From positions 34,935,811 to 34,999,810 of the forward strand of contig CM040085.1 of NCBI GenBank assembly GCA_022496805.1: a DNA stretch of 64,000 bases, in the 5' to 3' direction. Positions 13,416-25,600 of the stretch are shown here, piece after piece. This DNA is from Pohlia nutans. Its lineage: Eukaryota; Streptophyta; Bryopsida; Bryales; Mniaceae. Both the position numbers and the translations under genes were made by a program. Within the stretch, counting starts at the first letter, position 1. Each line of letters starts with the position of its first letter. Under the pieces are notes generated by a model, which saw only the letters and a list, made by a program, of their open reading frames with translations, had not been told where the DNA came from and made no database searches.

Positions 13416-13620
13416 GTAGTCACTTAAGATATAATTGTGCTTTTATTTAAATTGTCACTTCAAATGAATTCTAAAATTGTACAGGATGAAGTCACTTAAG
13501 ATATAATTGTGTTTTTATTTAAATTGTCATTTCAAGTGAATACTAAAATTGTCACTTCAAGTGAACACTGAAATTATAATTACTACATCATGTACAGGAT
13601 TTTAGTGTTCACTTGAAGTG
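13416..13620. repeat. Short tandem and inverted repeats (about 73-bp spacing)
   Basis: GTCACTTAAGATATAATTGTG occurs about 73 bases apart near 13418 and 13490, followed by several copies of TTGTCACTTCAAGTGAA and an inverted copy (TTCACTTGAAGTGA) near 13610. It abuts the truncated right side of the preceding element. No coding capacity. Confidence 0.6.
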
Positions 13621-14684
13621 AGTGGAATTGGGGGTCAATGATAGGATGCAGAATTAGATTTTGGGCGGTTTCAGGCATGTCCACCTTATATCAGTATGCC
13701 CCAAAGTAATACATAAAAGAGCATCCTCACTCCATTTGGTAAATAAGAACTCAAGTACCGTATCGGTGTTCGGAGTGGAGCAGGTGACCGAATGCAAATT
13801 GCATGAAGCTGGTTACTCTTTCAAAGTCTCTGCATAATTAGTTCCACCCATTGCACGAGGCTCTGCATAACTGGCCCTCCCATTGCACTATGAGCTTCTT
13901 TGCTCAAACCTCTATTTCTCTAATTCCATCTTTATGAACTTTGAAAATAGTCGATTTAGTTTCCTCAAGCACATTAGAGTTAACCAAAAAGAGTGTCTCA
14001 AAGTGGAAACTCTTGTTGAACTCACCTTAGACTCGTTTTCGCTTCAAAACGACTGCAAAACTAGTCTATGATGAGTTGGAGAATAATCGAAAGCAAGGCC
14101 TTACACCGCTTTGGGGTATAGAACTCGTGACATCCTCAATGCTAGAAGAGAGTTCCCACACACTCCCCCAAGCCTAAGTGAGCTGACTAAGGGACTATTC
14201 ATGAACAATGCTTGTTAGAAATTGTAATTACAGGGAGCAAAGTCCGCTTGAACTCCATTCATACTCCTCTTCTGTGTTTAGATAACTCTATTGTCTTCGA
14301 GAAAGTTGCTTGTGGGAAGAAAAAAAATAATCAAGTTTTGTCGATGAATACCAAATTTAGCCTACCTTTTTAATTTCCATGCTTGTGAAAGTGTTGCAAC
14401 CAGTGTTGTATTGATATCACACGGTTCTCAGTGAAATGAATGAATCAAAGTCATTATGAAAAGCAGTGGACCTCAATTGGGTACTTAGAATGAACCAATG
14501 TCCAAGATTTCACTTTAGAAAGACGCCATACCAGTCGAACACTGGTTGCAACATTGGGAGAGCAGGTGAAATCACCAAACAGAGCCAAGAGAAAATATTG
14601 CTCTCATTTCATGACTCCCAAAGTGCACAGGCAAGACTGATCATACTTCATTCATTCAAAGAACTGTCACCTTGAGAGACTTTA
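13621..14684. other. Intergenic DNA, no gene seen
   Basis: Short open frames at 13883-14071 and 14466-14675 lack any recognisable domain. I see no repeat or RNA gene. Confidence 0.45.
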
Positions 14685-14808
14685 CACTACCAAAAAGGGT
14701 GTTGTTTTTTACTCTTTTTGGTGACATTTTTTTTCAACATTTAAGTGTCAGAAAAAAATGGCACATTAAACCTCATTTTCTCACTCTTCAGTGTCAAGAA
14801 AGGTAGTG
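14685..14808. mobile_element. Tiny CACTA-ended element (possible MITE)
   Basis: A 124-bp segment starting CACTACC and ending GGTAGTG, with GTGTCA-type motifs repeated inside in both orientations. CACTA/GTAGTG termini suggest a deletion derivative of a CACTA transposon. The 3-bp flanks (TTA and TGA) agree at only two positions, so the duplication is imperfect. Confidence 0.45.
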
Positions 14809-17800
14809 TGATCGCCCGCACTGCAGGAATTTTATTGTTCACATTTCTCGTCCACAGCCCTTCGCAGCCAAAACAGCCACAGGGACCTTGCTAGTGCCAT
14901 CTACATTCACTTGCAAGTCCCACCCCATCGTGACGCGCCAAATACCAGTGTAGACTTGACCAAACACTAGCAATCCACAAGAAATGCAACAAAATAGAAT
15001 GAGATGCAATTGTGACCCTCTTTAAAAAGCACATTGAGGCCTTTTGCCTTGATGTTTAGGCACGGGGCGTTGAGAGCCTCAATAGTTTGTCATGCCAACC
15101 CTCATTTCTATCGTCCCCTATAGTTGTTTTGCGGGAAATTGCATCATGTTGGCTTTCATATTGCTTGCATTCCGAGCATCCTCCTATGTTGTGCACCTAT
15201 GTTGCAGAGGGCTATGGATGTTCTAAAAGCATTGCCATTGTGACCTAGTCACACAGACGTGCCAACCTTACTTGGACGTGCCTTGGGAGTGTCAGTTGGA
15301 GCGTGTTGCGACAAACTAACCACCGCGGCGCACCAACTTCCCATCTGCTCAACCTTTTTCCATTGTGTTCACAAAGTCAACATTTTTTGAGAAATCTAAA
15401 AACTAAACTTCATAACTTATTCGTACAATGTCCAACTAATACATATTTTAGTGCATTGGAATCCTCTTCAAAATGAGGAAACAATTTGTTTAATAATAGT
15501 AAACACACACAACAGCTGAAAATCACAAAAATGGGAAAACTATCAATGTTGGTTTGGCATCTTTCTACAGTGAAACCTTGAACAATGGTTCATTCTAAAT
15601 ATCCGTTTGAGGTCCACCACTATATATCCTATTGATTCATTTCACTGAGAACTATGTAACACAAGAAACTACCTTAAGGGAGACGGTGCTTATTTCGTGC
15701 GTGCTTGTAAACCGTGCCCCTGGACCGGGTATTATAACCGTGCACCATAAGACCCAAATCCGTGACTGTGCCTCCAAGTTGCATGATTTGATACGTAGAT
15801 TTGAACACCACCATGGCCGGTTTAAGGATTCGTCTTGACCGCCATTAGTGGGAGCAGGGCACCGCTATAGAGAATGTTGTTGTAATCACTTTCAAGATTT
15901 CTCATTAATTGATCAGATTTGATAATTTTGTGTGACCGTTGCTAAAAGACTTCTCTCACTCTTGCAAGCGTTTGGAATTTTTGCATCCAGTTTTCCCGCA
16001 GTCGATGTTCAAGAATTGCTTAAGTGCACAGAATAAGCACCATCTACCTTAGTTGAGCTGTTGTTTTTCTAGCAAAGTGAACACTAATGACAAATCAGTG
16101 ATCTTTTTAGCCAAGAGATGGCATTGTCCAGGTCAGCCAATTTATTGGTTGGGCAAGAAAACAGATGCCTCGGTGATCAGGGTTGTGTTGAGTACAGCAT
16201 GGTATCTCTAAAACCCGTGAGAATCTTCCAGCAGGGTACTTGTAAAAGAAGACCAGAATACCGGTAAGTCGAGAGATTAGGAAAGAGTGTGAGACTTGAT
16301 TTTGGGACCGGTTGAAACAATGGTTGGTGTACTGGACTTTGTCAATAACAATTGTGTTTGGGGGTAATCAATGACAACAGAAAAAAACTGAGATTCCCAA
16401 TGTAGTCAAACACGATGGACATGCAGCCCATCAATAATCATTATGGTCATGTGTTTCGTGACACTGCCGTTTGCAGCATAGTTGAAAGTCAAGAGTGATG
16501 ATACAACGATTACAACCTATTTAAATATGTTAGAAAACCTATTCTTAAGTTACACTTCTGCATGGACCGAAAGGCTAACTTGACCCTGTTCCAGAAACCC
16601 CCTCGTAGAAATAACTTCCACTTGTGTGCCTGGTCATCATGCAGAGCTCACAAAACAAGTGCCTCCATTTGTGCTCAACAATTGTCTCCACCGCCAGGAA
16701 ACAAAGGAATCTCGGAAGCGAATCTTGGCTGCTCAACTAGCTGTTGACGTACCAAGTGTAGAGAATACCCAGAATGAGAAATCATAACCTCCGATGTTCG
16801 ATCTCTATCTCAGTTGCAAATTCCGGGCACAGCCTAGAAACAGGCTAAGAAAGGATCATCGTCAATACGTTTAATTCAGTAGTGAAGACATCACTTTTGC
16901 TTACGGGTCCAAATCCAGCAGATTGTCCAAGTTACTTGAGAGGCTGGCGATAATAATCAAATGTAAGAACAATTCCTGCAGAAAAAAACAGATTGGCACT
17001 CAACCTCAGGCAACATCTTCAATTCAGTTTGACCTAATGAAGACTTTTAGAAAATAGAGGTAAATGTATGGTTAGAGAGAATCTTCCTAACAGTGAGATA
17101 CTTTTGATTTGTGAGGTTAAGAAGAACAACCTTCCTCTGAAAAGAACAAAATGGATCCGGGATAAAAATATTACAACTAAGATGCTAGCTAGGATTTGAC
17201 GTACAAAAAGGCCATCATGGTCACGACAGTCTGCGTGGTGTGAAACGAGGATCGCAAGTCAAATTCAACAAATCCTACAAAATCAAACGTACAAGGATAG
17301 CTAACTCTAACGAAGAGAGAATCGTACAAAATCAAACATGTACCTTGAGATAATAAATCTGCAACCAAGAGTCCCTTGTCGAAGAAGCCACCGAAATGAA
17401 TACTCTTGCTTCATACTGGCCATTTACACCACAATCGGCCAGTGGATATCAAGTTTTCTGCATAGGTAACACTTCAAACGGTTAAATTCGACAAGTTGGA
17501 AGACAAAAAGGGCACAAAGGACCTTCACATTCAGTGAATAGACTTCAAAAGCTTCCAACAAGTCGGTGATACTTTCTTAAATCCGCTTCAGGGCTCTCCT
17601 AATCTAGGCTCCCACAATAATGGAATTAAAGAATTTAATATCGGGTTTCATTAGCAAAAATTCAGACTGAGCAAAAGTCACAGGGCACTGTAGAGTTTGA
17701 AACGATAGCAACAGCTAGTTCAATAGTCAAGGTCAACAACCGTAGATATCACAAAGAAATGATGATAGAGTGTACCAGTTGTGGCCTGAGGCTGAGAGCA

Positions 17801-18365
17801 TTGCAATTCGGAGACGAGAGGGAGGACCGCAGTGTGTGAGCATGATTGATGAATGTGGACACAGATTCCCCGTAAAATCCAACTTATCCTATCAATCAAG
17901 ACTAGATGCCATGTTATTGTCTCGTAGGAACTAGACTTAGAAAAAGTCTACGGTGTCAAATAGAAACCCTACAGTCCAGTTCAGAGAAGTAAAAAAGAAA
18001 GCTTGTCGTATGAATGAAATGACCAATTAGAGCAGGACGAGAACCGAGAGAAAGAAATCAAGGCCTTCCCACGGTCAGACCCCAGCGACTGCACTAAAAA
18101 AGATATTCTCTAAAAGAATTGGGAAGATGGAAGAAAAGAGAGACTGATATCGGGGTCTGGTCAATGTCTAAACCAGAACCCAGCAACTCCTTTCATTGCA
18201 GTGAAAGGGTCGTTCATGAATGCATATAATCATCAATATTTGACAAAGCTAAAGGGTATGAATACAATTGTTAGAGCCAGCTCAAGGAAATTGACACTAA
18301 ATTTACAAGTTCAATGCCTGCCACCCATCACAGAGCTCACGCATGCATGCAGCAGCTCAAGGTGG
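14809..18365. other. Intergenic DNA 3' of the PSI1-like gene, no gene seen
   Basis: About 3.5 kb without a convincing gene on either strand. Open frames at 15632-15838 and 16562-16747 are short and unrecognised. Part of 17-18.36 kb may be the 3' untranslated region of the minus-strand PSI1-like gene, but I see no marker that fixes its end. Confidence 0.4.
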
Positions 18366-20258
18366 CTAGAATTGCCAACCCAGATACTCATCTGATTCTT
18401 TGTTCAGCGCATACTCCTCCATCATCACTGAATTCTGCTTCAATTCCTGCTCCAGCCCACAGATGTAATTTAAACCCACCAGAAGCTCCGTGATGGCAGC
18501 TTCCGTCTTTGCCAAGTCCGCAAAGTAGAGCGTTTGCAGGAGCAGGCAGTTGGTGCGTGACACCACCTGCTGCTGCTCAAAATTGTGCTCCGACTGCCAC
18601 CTGATCATGTTGTGGGCCAGAGGAGCCAGCCAGCTCAGGATCCTCTCCAGTGCGTCCTTCCAATCTGCAGCAATCATAGAGTCGTATTTTCCAAACTCGC
18701 AGGCTCGCATACTTGCGCGTAACCTCGAACGGAGAGCCACTCGCACAGTCTTGGGAAGCATGCGATAGAGATCATCTCGACCATCTTGGGCTATCAGGTG
18801 AGGATACCGGATCATCTTCTCCAGGATGATGATCACATTGGCATAATGCAATGCCAGTGCTGCTCCCCCCAAGGTTGACCACGGCGCCATCCGATGCCGG
18901 CTTTTCGGGTCACAAAGCTCCCTAATGTTCTGCCTATCCTGTTTCAGAGCAGGGGTTTCCATATGGCCTGGTTTGATACTATGACGAGTCACGTAAAGAA
19001 GGGCGGAAGTAAACTCTTCAGTGGTTTCTGCTTGCAGAATGGCGTTCAATGACCTTTCAGTAAACTGCTTCGGAGGCTCCACAACTAGAGGCCCTGATAA
19101 TGGTCCCGACATTGGTCGGGATAAAGGCCCTGACATTGATATAGGTCCTGATCTAGGACTAGAATAAGGTTTGCTAGATGATCGAATAGGACTACTAATA
19201 GAATTTCTTCGCGGAATCAGCGACCCGGAAGAGTAGGGAGGAGAGGTAGGACGGTATTCACAAACAGCTCTAGCAGATTGGGCAGCTAATTCCGCAATTC
19301 CTAAGCCTCGGTCTTCAGTGGGAGTAGTCGAGCCCAGAGGGCTAAGTGACCTTGACACAGCCTCTAAGCTAAAAGAAGAGAGGTTATTCAGAGACGAAGA
19401 GTGGTGACCCAGAGATCCCAAGCTTTGAGGGTAAGAGAGCCTTGGACTTGAAGACGTTGCCTGGGAGCCTGAAGACCGGTTCTGCCATGCTGGTCTCGCC
19501 GATTCACCGTTCTGCTGGTTTGCAAACACATGCGATAAACCCAGCATGGGTGAACCAAATACGCTAATAATTCTCCCGTGGATGGTGCATACGGTCTGTG
19601 CTAACAATTTCACAATCTTATCGTATGTGTGGTTCCACAAAGACAGATCCCTCATGTACTTGATCTCCTGCCGCTGCCACATTGCTTTCTGTTCCAGTGT
19701 ACTCAAGGACTCTCCGTTTGGAACTTCATCGTCTTCTTGCAGCCTAGCTACAGCCTGCTCTATGTCTGCCAGAGCCTCCAGCTCATGATAAAGAGTAGCA
19801 GTTGAGGCGATGTACCTCTCCATTTTCTTCATTTTGGCTTCCATTTCTTTGTGCGGTAGCTCCAGGGCTCGCAAGTTGATATCCTGTCTTAACAAGTCAT
19901 TGTAGATGTGTTCAAACGAGTGCAACGCTGGTTCTTGACACTTCTGACCGAGGCGGGCGACTGCACCAGCTACGGCCGTTAGATCTTGCAGCTTCTCCAT
20001 GCAAGCCAGACTTAATAGAACTGCTTCATTGTCTGAGACTAAGTTTAATACACCTTCCGCTTTTATTACCTCTGTGCGTAGACGGAGTATCTCCTGGTCA
20101 CTGAGTGATTGCCAAAGTTGCATACTCTTTGACATGACATTGGCCACCTCGAATGCAAGTATACCTATCTTCACTTTCTCCGTTTTATTGCCTTTCTTCT
20201 TAGATGTCATGTCCAGCTTCCCAGCCGCGGCTTTGATGGTGCTAACCTGGCTCCCCAT
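18366..20258 (-). CDS. PSI1-like protein with DUF3475 and DUF668 domains
   Basis: Intact single-exon frame of 630 residues. It begins MGSQVS, an N-myristoylation pattern (Gly2, Ser6), which supports this start. Residues about 30-90 (KIGILAFEVANVMSKSMQLW onwards) are the DUF3475 domain. A Ser/Pro-rich linker (about 255-390) includes SGPLS-type repeats. Residues about 450-540 (GGAALALHYANVI, then LRASMRACEFGKYD) are DUF668. This combination defines the plant PSK SIMULATOR family; in Arabidopsis, PSI1 promotes vegetative growth together with phytosulfokine signalling. The length is typical of the family and no break is seen. Neighbours are repeats, so context adds nothing. The family call is firm, but which PSI paralogue it corresponds to is not. 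Confidence 0.9.
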   Translation of the reverse strand: MGSQVSTIKAAAGKLDMTSKKKGNKTEKVKIGILAFEVANVMSKSMQLWQSLSDQEILRLRTEVIKAEGVLNLVSDNEAVLLSLACMEKLQDLTAVAGAVARLGQKCQEPALHSFEHIYNDLLRQDINLRALELPHKEMEAKMKKMERYIASTATLYHELEALADIEQAVARLQEDDEVPNGESLSTLEQKAMWQRQEIKYMRDLSLWNHTYDKIVKLLAQTVCTIHGRIISVFGSPMLGLSHVFANQQNGESARPAWQNRSSGSQATSSSPRLSYPQSLGSLGHHSSSLNNLSSFSLEAVSRSLSPLGSTTPTEDRGLGIAELAAQSARAVCEYRPTSPPYSSGSLIPRRNSISSPIRSSSKPYSSPRSGPISMSGPLSRPMSGPLSGPLVVEPPKQFTERSLNAILQAETTEEFTSALLYVTRHSIKPGHMETPALKQDRQNIRELCDPKSRHRMAPWSTLGGAALALHYANVIIILEKMIRYPHLIAQDGRDDLYRMLPKTVRVALRSRLRASMRACEFGKYDSMIAADWKDALERILSWLAPLAHNMIRWQSEHNFEQQQVVSRTNCLLLQTLYFADLAKTEAAITELLVGLNYICGLEQELKQNSVMMEEYALNKESDEYLGWQF

Positions 20259-22574
20259 AGCCCCTCTTTAATTCTCCCCAACAATGCAATTTTAATGCTG
20301 GACGTTATCTTAACAGCTGGGAGGTTAAACCCAACCCTGTGCCAAAAAACTTCCTCCTGCCCCTGGACATGCCCGCCTCAACTCAATTACGCCTTGGAAT
20401 CTGAGCTGAAACTCTCTGTTACAGATCAAAACAGAACAAGTTCAGAATTCCTGTTAAAACAATCGCAACAGAATTCAATGCAAAAATTCAGGCCAATCAC
20501 TACTATTAAAGTCCTTTTACTGGAGTATTATTTTTTAAATTAAGTGAAATCGCATAATCTGACGAGATAACACCGGCAAGAACAAAAGTGTACGTATGCT
20601 ACTTTGACGCATTGTTTACCTATTGCTCATAGTCCCCGTTCTCATCACGAACTCCAGACTAAACCTTTCCCCAGAAAGTAGACTAGATTATCCTAAACTA
20701 CCAAAACCCCAATTCAGATTCAACAGATATGTATGTGGAGGTCAATATAAACGGGAAAAGAGAGCAACAGACAAGACTGCCAACAGCAATAAACCTAGAT
20801 TCAGAGATGGAACGGGGAAAATGTAGTTGACCGCCTTCAACGAGTCGACATCTCGATGAGAAAATTTTCAAAAATTCAACCTAAATATAAGCAAGGCGGA
20901 ATATAGTTCAGACAGCCTGTAGAATAGGCTAGCCAATCAGAGAAATATGGGCCGCGTCTTCAGAGACACGAACTCCAGAGAAGAGTTCCAAAACACTAAT
21001 TTCAAAATATAGCATATTGCCATCAAATAATGCAACAGCGCGCTACATCAGCTGCCTAAAAAGATAGCCACCACGCAGAAGATGACTGTACTGCCAAAAA
21101 CCACAACCTATGGATTTTCTAGCTCATGCAGAATGGTCATTTATGATTACAAATGGTTTCTGGCTACGTCTGGAGCGACAACGATCAAAAACGCTCCAAG
21201 TTCCGGATTCCCAGGTGTAAGACTTAGCAAGACCAAATCCGGATGTAAAATTCAGTAATGATCTCGACCATTGCTCCTCACAGAGACTCTCCATTTGCCT
21301 CTCTTTCCTATTCACACAACCTAACGCAGTAAATAACCCCATACACATAAAACTCAGATTCTTCTCAGTACACACTCTGTATCCCCTAAACACATGCCAG
21401 TAGCTCGTCATCCACTCTGAGCTGCCGAAATGGAGAAACCTCAATGACCTACTACAAATGCATAGAAAATTGTAACAGGAGAGGATTTTTTTGGAACAGA
21501 ATCGTACCGACATTGCAAAAAATCCATCACACCGATATATTCTCCAGATTTAGATCACCCTCATGCTCACATTCCTTGAAGGACTTACGAAGACGTTCTA
21601 AACCGACAGAAATACAAAGATGCCGATCATATTCTGAGAAAACAAAAACATACTTGCCAGGAACGTTCCCGAAACCCTAACGCACCTCAATTCCTTCCCC
21701 ACGCCCTCATGTTTCCTGCTCCTCGCAACAACGTCAAACCTAGATCTGAACCGCAGCCACAGATCTGTCCACGACTACTACTACTGCTACTGCTACTGCT
21801 ACTACTCTCTGCTCCAACAACACGACGGCAGCTGAATCGCCATTCCAGCAGCTCCAAAAAGCAGACGCACAACGTCAACATCAAAATGCGAATGAATCCC
21901 GTGATGAATCCAAACGGGAAGGAGACTGAGGGGAAGTGGGGGAGACGTTTGCTGTTGCTGTTGATGTTGTTGTTGATGTTGATGTTGTTGTTGTTGTCAG
22001 TGTTGCAAACCAGGTTGGCCAGGGAAGGAGGGGATAAAAAAAATGCGCGCAAATCGGGAGGCGGATTCAAGCGCGGGCAAGAAATGGGATGCAAATAGTA
22101 AGCATGTGGTGGCCTGTGAGCTTGGAAACAACTGCGGAGAACGCAATTGTCGCGGTGGCTATGGCGTCGTTGGAGGGATTTGGGGACGCGAGCCCTGCCT
22201 GCAGGCAGGCACCTGCTCTGCGACCAAGGCAAGGGCCAACGGGGGGGACCCGGGCGCCCTTCCCAAGGCCACGGTCTACAGGTGCCGGAAACAACAAGAT
22301 GCCACGGTCATCCGTGACCAACGACCGGACCCATCGCCGTACCCCGAAGACCACGCCTTACAGTCAGGTCCCTCTTTGAACAACGTACGGTACTGTATTG
22401 TACCGGTTAGTGTATACCGTAGGCAGCAGGGATTTAATTTTGGATTTTGGAGAAATGCTAAAGTGGCGACATAAAATAAAATGGTTCTAGCGAAATATTT
22501 TAATATTCACATATATTTGGGATAGATTATATTTTCACCCACATATTTGGATGAGTTTCATTTAAAATTGGCGA
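20259..22574 (-). promoter_or_regulatory. Upstream region of the PSI1-like gene with GC-rich block
   Basis: Upstream of the PSI1-like ATG. The block at about 21690-22380 is much richer in GC than its surroundings. It contains a (CTA/CTG)n run near 21777-21812 and a TTG/GTT microsatellite near 21950-22000, plausible for a plant 5' leader and core promoter separated from the CDS by a leader intron. Long open frames here on both strands come from the triplet repeats and are not called. Confidence 0.4.
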
Positions 22575-23750
22575 TTAATCCCTAAAGGACCAAGTGTCCT
22601 TACTAGGACATTTAGAGAACCGGGTAGGTTCCGGTGAACACATTCTTAATCGAATTTTGAAGGAAATTTAATAGTGAATTCCCCAATGTGTCATGAAAAT
22701 GGGAATTCTTTTATTTTTTGAATTCCGACACCATATTTGGAAAGTTATGAGGGGAAATGTGTTTTATTCGGGAGAAAGGGCAACGGGGCAGTAGAGAAAT
22801 AGTTGAATTTTGGGAGGGGCAACAAGTTGGGCGGAGTGTCAAAAATGGGGTGGCCTGTGAGTGGCAGAAGACCACCCCATTTCCCGCACTCATTAAAAAA
22901 TCTAAAAATCTAAAAATCTAAAATTAAAATTTATTATTTTTAACTAAAAATTATTATTTTTAATTGAAGCTTATTATTTGTAATTAAAATTAAATTTTAT
23001 AATTAAAATTTATTATTTTAAAAATAATTAAACATAATAAACAAATCGTTCAATGAAAGACTGCCACGTGGCAGTCCACCTTGAGAGTTAATGGGGTCAT
23101 GAACATTGGAATGGGTTGGGTGAGGTGGCACTTCGATTCATTTCCTCTACCTTTATTTCCCTCCTAACCCCCAAAATTCTTAGAAAATTTGCTATATGTC
23201 TTCTAAAACTTGGAGATTTTATTTTTTTTCAAATTTTTTTTGCCATTCTAGAGAGGGTGGAATGTACTTATGTTTCACGGCTCAAATTCATATTTTAAAT
23301 AACAAAAGTCGAAAATATTGCAATTCCAAAAACAAAGAGTCTTTTTTAACTTTTAAACCCCCAACAAGTGCAAGGTGCTCTTCAACATTCTAAGCATCTC
23401 CAAATGCAATGAAAATTGGTACACAACTAAGTAACATCATATAGAATGTGAAAGTGAAGTGCGACAAGTTTTGGTAGTGAGGCTTTTTTGATGTAGCCAC
23501 TGTCAAACGCATCTGAAATTTTCAGGCATGTGTTTTTTTGGGGTGATTTTTCCATCAAATGCAATTATCTTGCAATCCGTGAGGTCAAAATCAACGAAAT
23601 TTGTTGTGTATGTTTTTCAAATAGTTTCGGAGAAGATCTTACGATTAGAAGGTAAAAATGACATTTTTTTGGAATATTTGCATGGGGGAGTAAAAATGGC
23701 AACATTGGAGTGTTTTTGGAGGAAGAACGCTCCGGTGCTTTAGGGGTTAA
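22575..23750 (+). mobile_element. TTAA element, 1.2-kb subfamily
   Basis: Flanked by TTAA at 22575-22578 and 23747-23750. The left end TCCCTAAAGGACC and right end GGTGCTTTAGGGG form an inverted repeat with one mismatch in about 12. It is the better preserved copy of the element at 9983-11203. The interior is AT-rich and has no transposase. Confidence 0.8.
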
Positions 23751-24296
23751 CCCTTAAGTGACCGATCGACCATTTTCTGGTCACAGCCCAAACAACAATG
23801 ATTGCCCATAGGCAGGAAATGACATTTTCCAAGTTTTTATTTTTTGTTTAAATTGGGGGTCGAGATCATGTTCTAGTGCTTTTTGATACATTTCATTTGC
23901 AACATTGAGGTTCACTAAAGAATTTTTCAAAGACAAAGACCTCAATATTGTCCTAGTGTTATAAAACTTTCTATTCCGGGAAACTAATGATGTTCATTCA
24001 TTTGAAAATTTTGCCTTTTAAAATTTTAGAATAGAATGTCTAGTTTTATCCAATCATAACAAATTTCAAATTCTAAAAATAAAATTTGTAATTCTGGTGA
24101 ATTTTAAATGGTAAATGCACTTAAATTCATTAAATGAGTATCTAAAACTATCTTTGGAACTTTGACCGCACCGATAATTACTAAATATCATGCTTTTCAT
24201 TTTCTCTTTTAGACCAAACTTCATCAAAGTTGCAGAAGTAACATTTTATAACACATCTAGGTTTTTCCCTTATCCCCTCTGTCATTTAGGGGTTAA
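23747..24296 (+). mobile_element. TTAA element abutting the previous one
   Basis: Shares the TTAA at 23747-23750 with its left neighbour and ends at TTAA 24293-24296. The left end CCCTTAAGTGACC is followed by the palindrome GACCATTTTCTGGTC, and the right end reads GTCATTTAGGGG. It is a 550-bp non-coding unit of the piggyBac-like type. A second case of head-to-tail elements sharing one TTAA lies at 11200. Confidence 0.72.
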
Positions 24297-24919
24297 ATCC
24301 GAATTATTTTTAAAAATTGGACCAATTTGACATCTTTATCCATTTTTTCTTCAATTTTTCTTTAATGCTTGGTGTACAAATAAAATTAGACATATAAACA
24401 CCGAATTAGCCATTTTTGCACTTGGCCAAGTGCATTGTCCGATGGCCATGATGGAGCAAAATTTGCACTTTTCTGAAATTTTATTCCTATGAAATTTCAT
24501 ATATTCTCATCTTTAAAATAGCAAGAACACATTCATTTATATCGAATTTGCCATGAATTAAAAGAAAATTAAACATAATGTGCATTATTATTATTATTGT
24601 TATTTGACAAAAAGTCAAAACAAAACGCTTCTTTTCATATAAAAATGAAGACACACACTATAAAGTAAATAATATTTGCACCATCCTACTACATCAAAGG
24701 GTTCTCCCTTAAATTCATTCTCGATCTATACTATATGTATAATTATCTTCTTCTCCCAAATGACAAAACCTCACTCCCTCCAAGTCATGGTATAATCCGT
24801 CAACTCCAAGCATCATAAAATGATTTGCCAATGTCAATTGAACAAATATAAGTCAAATTTGGACTTCTTTAACTAAACAACTACATTATCAAATCACTTT
24901 TATAATTTAAAAAACTCTA
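24297..24919. other. AT-rich DNA, no gene seen
   Basis: No coding frame, RNA gene or clear repeat is visible. Confidence 0.5.
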
Positions 24920-25600
24920 AGATGAAATTTCAAGGCTAGTAATCCCTAAAACCCATAATGTTCTGCAATGCTTTCAAATCGCAAAAATTAGCAGCAAATT
25001 TGTGTGTGCATTGTAAAATATGCTAAATTTAGTTTCTTTTACTTATAAATCTTTGAACCCAACATGAAATTTGGGTGCCTTTAATCTCTAATGACCCTAA
25101 CATGGTGTTTGTCTTTCAAGATGCGGAAATTTACATCAAATATGAGCATGTATGGCAAAATCTACTAAATTTAATAGCTTTTGTCTATAAATCTCGGAAC
25201 TCAACATGAAATTTGGGTGCCCCTAACCTCTATGGGTCCTAACGTGGTGTTTGTCTTTTGAATTGCGGAAATCTACATCAAATTTGAACATGTATGACAA
25301 AATCAACTAACTTTAGTAACTTTTGTCCATAAATCTCGGAATCCAATATGAAATTTGGGTGCCCCTAACTTTTAGGGGTTCTAACGTGGTGTTTTTCTTT
25401 TGAATTGAGGAAATCTACATCAAATTTGAACATGTATGACAAATTCAACTAACTCTAGTAGCTTTTGACTTGAAATCTTGAAACCCAACATGAAATTTGG
25501 GTGCCCTAACCTTTAGGGGCCCTAACGTGGAGTTTTTCTTTTGAATTATAGAAATTTATGAGAAATTTGAGTTCCTAGGACTAAATATGCTAAACTTAAT
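24920..25600. repeat. Tandem array of a 142-bp unit (about 4-5 copies)
   Basis: The anchor AACATGAAAT (one copy AATATGAAAT) followed by TTGGGTGC occurs at 25061, 25203, 25345 and 25487, exactly 142 bases apart each time. A more diverged unit precedes the first and a partial one follows the last. Each unit contains a block like CCTCTAGGGGTCCTAACGTGG that resembles the TTAA-element ends. No coding capacity. Confidence 0.85.

Noticed and set aside
24920..25600. Regular array that might be taken for CRISPR
   Set aside because: Units are 142-bp direct tandem repeats with no unique spacers, in plant nuclear DNA with no cas genes.
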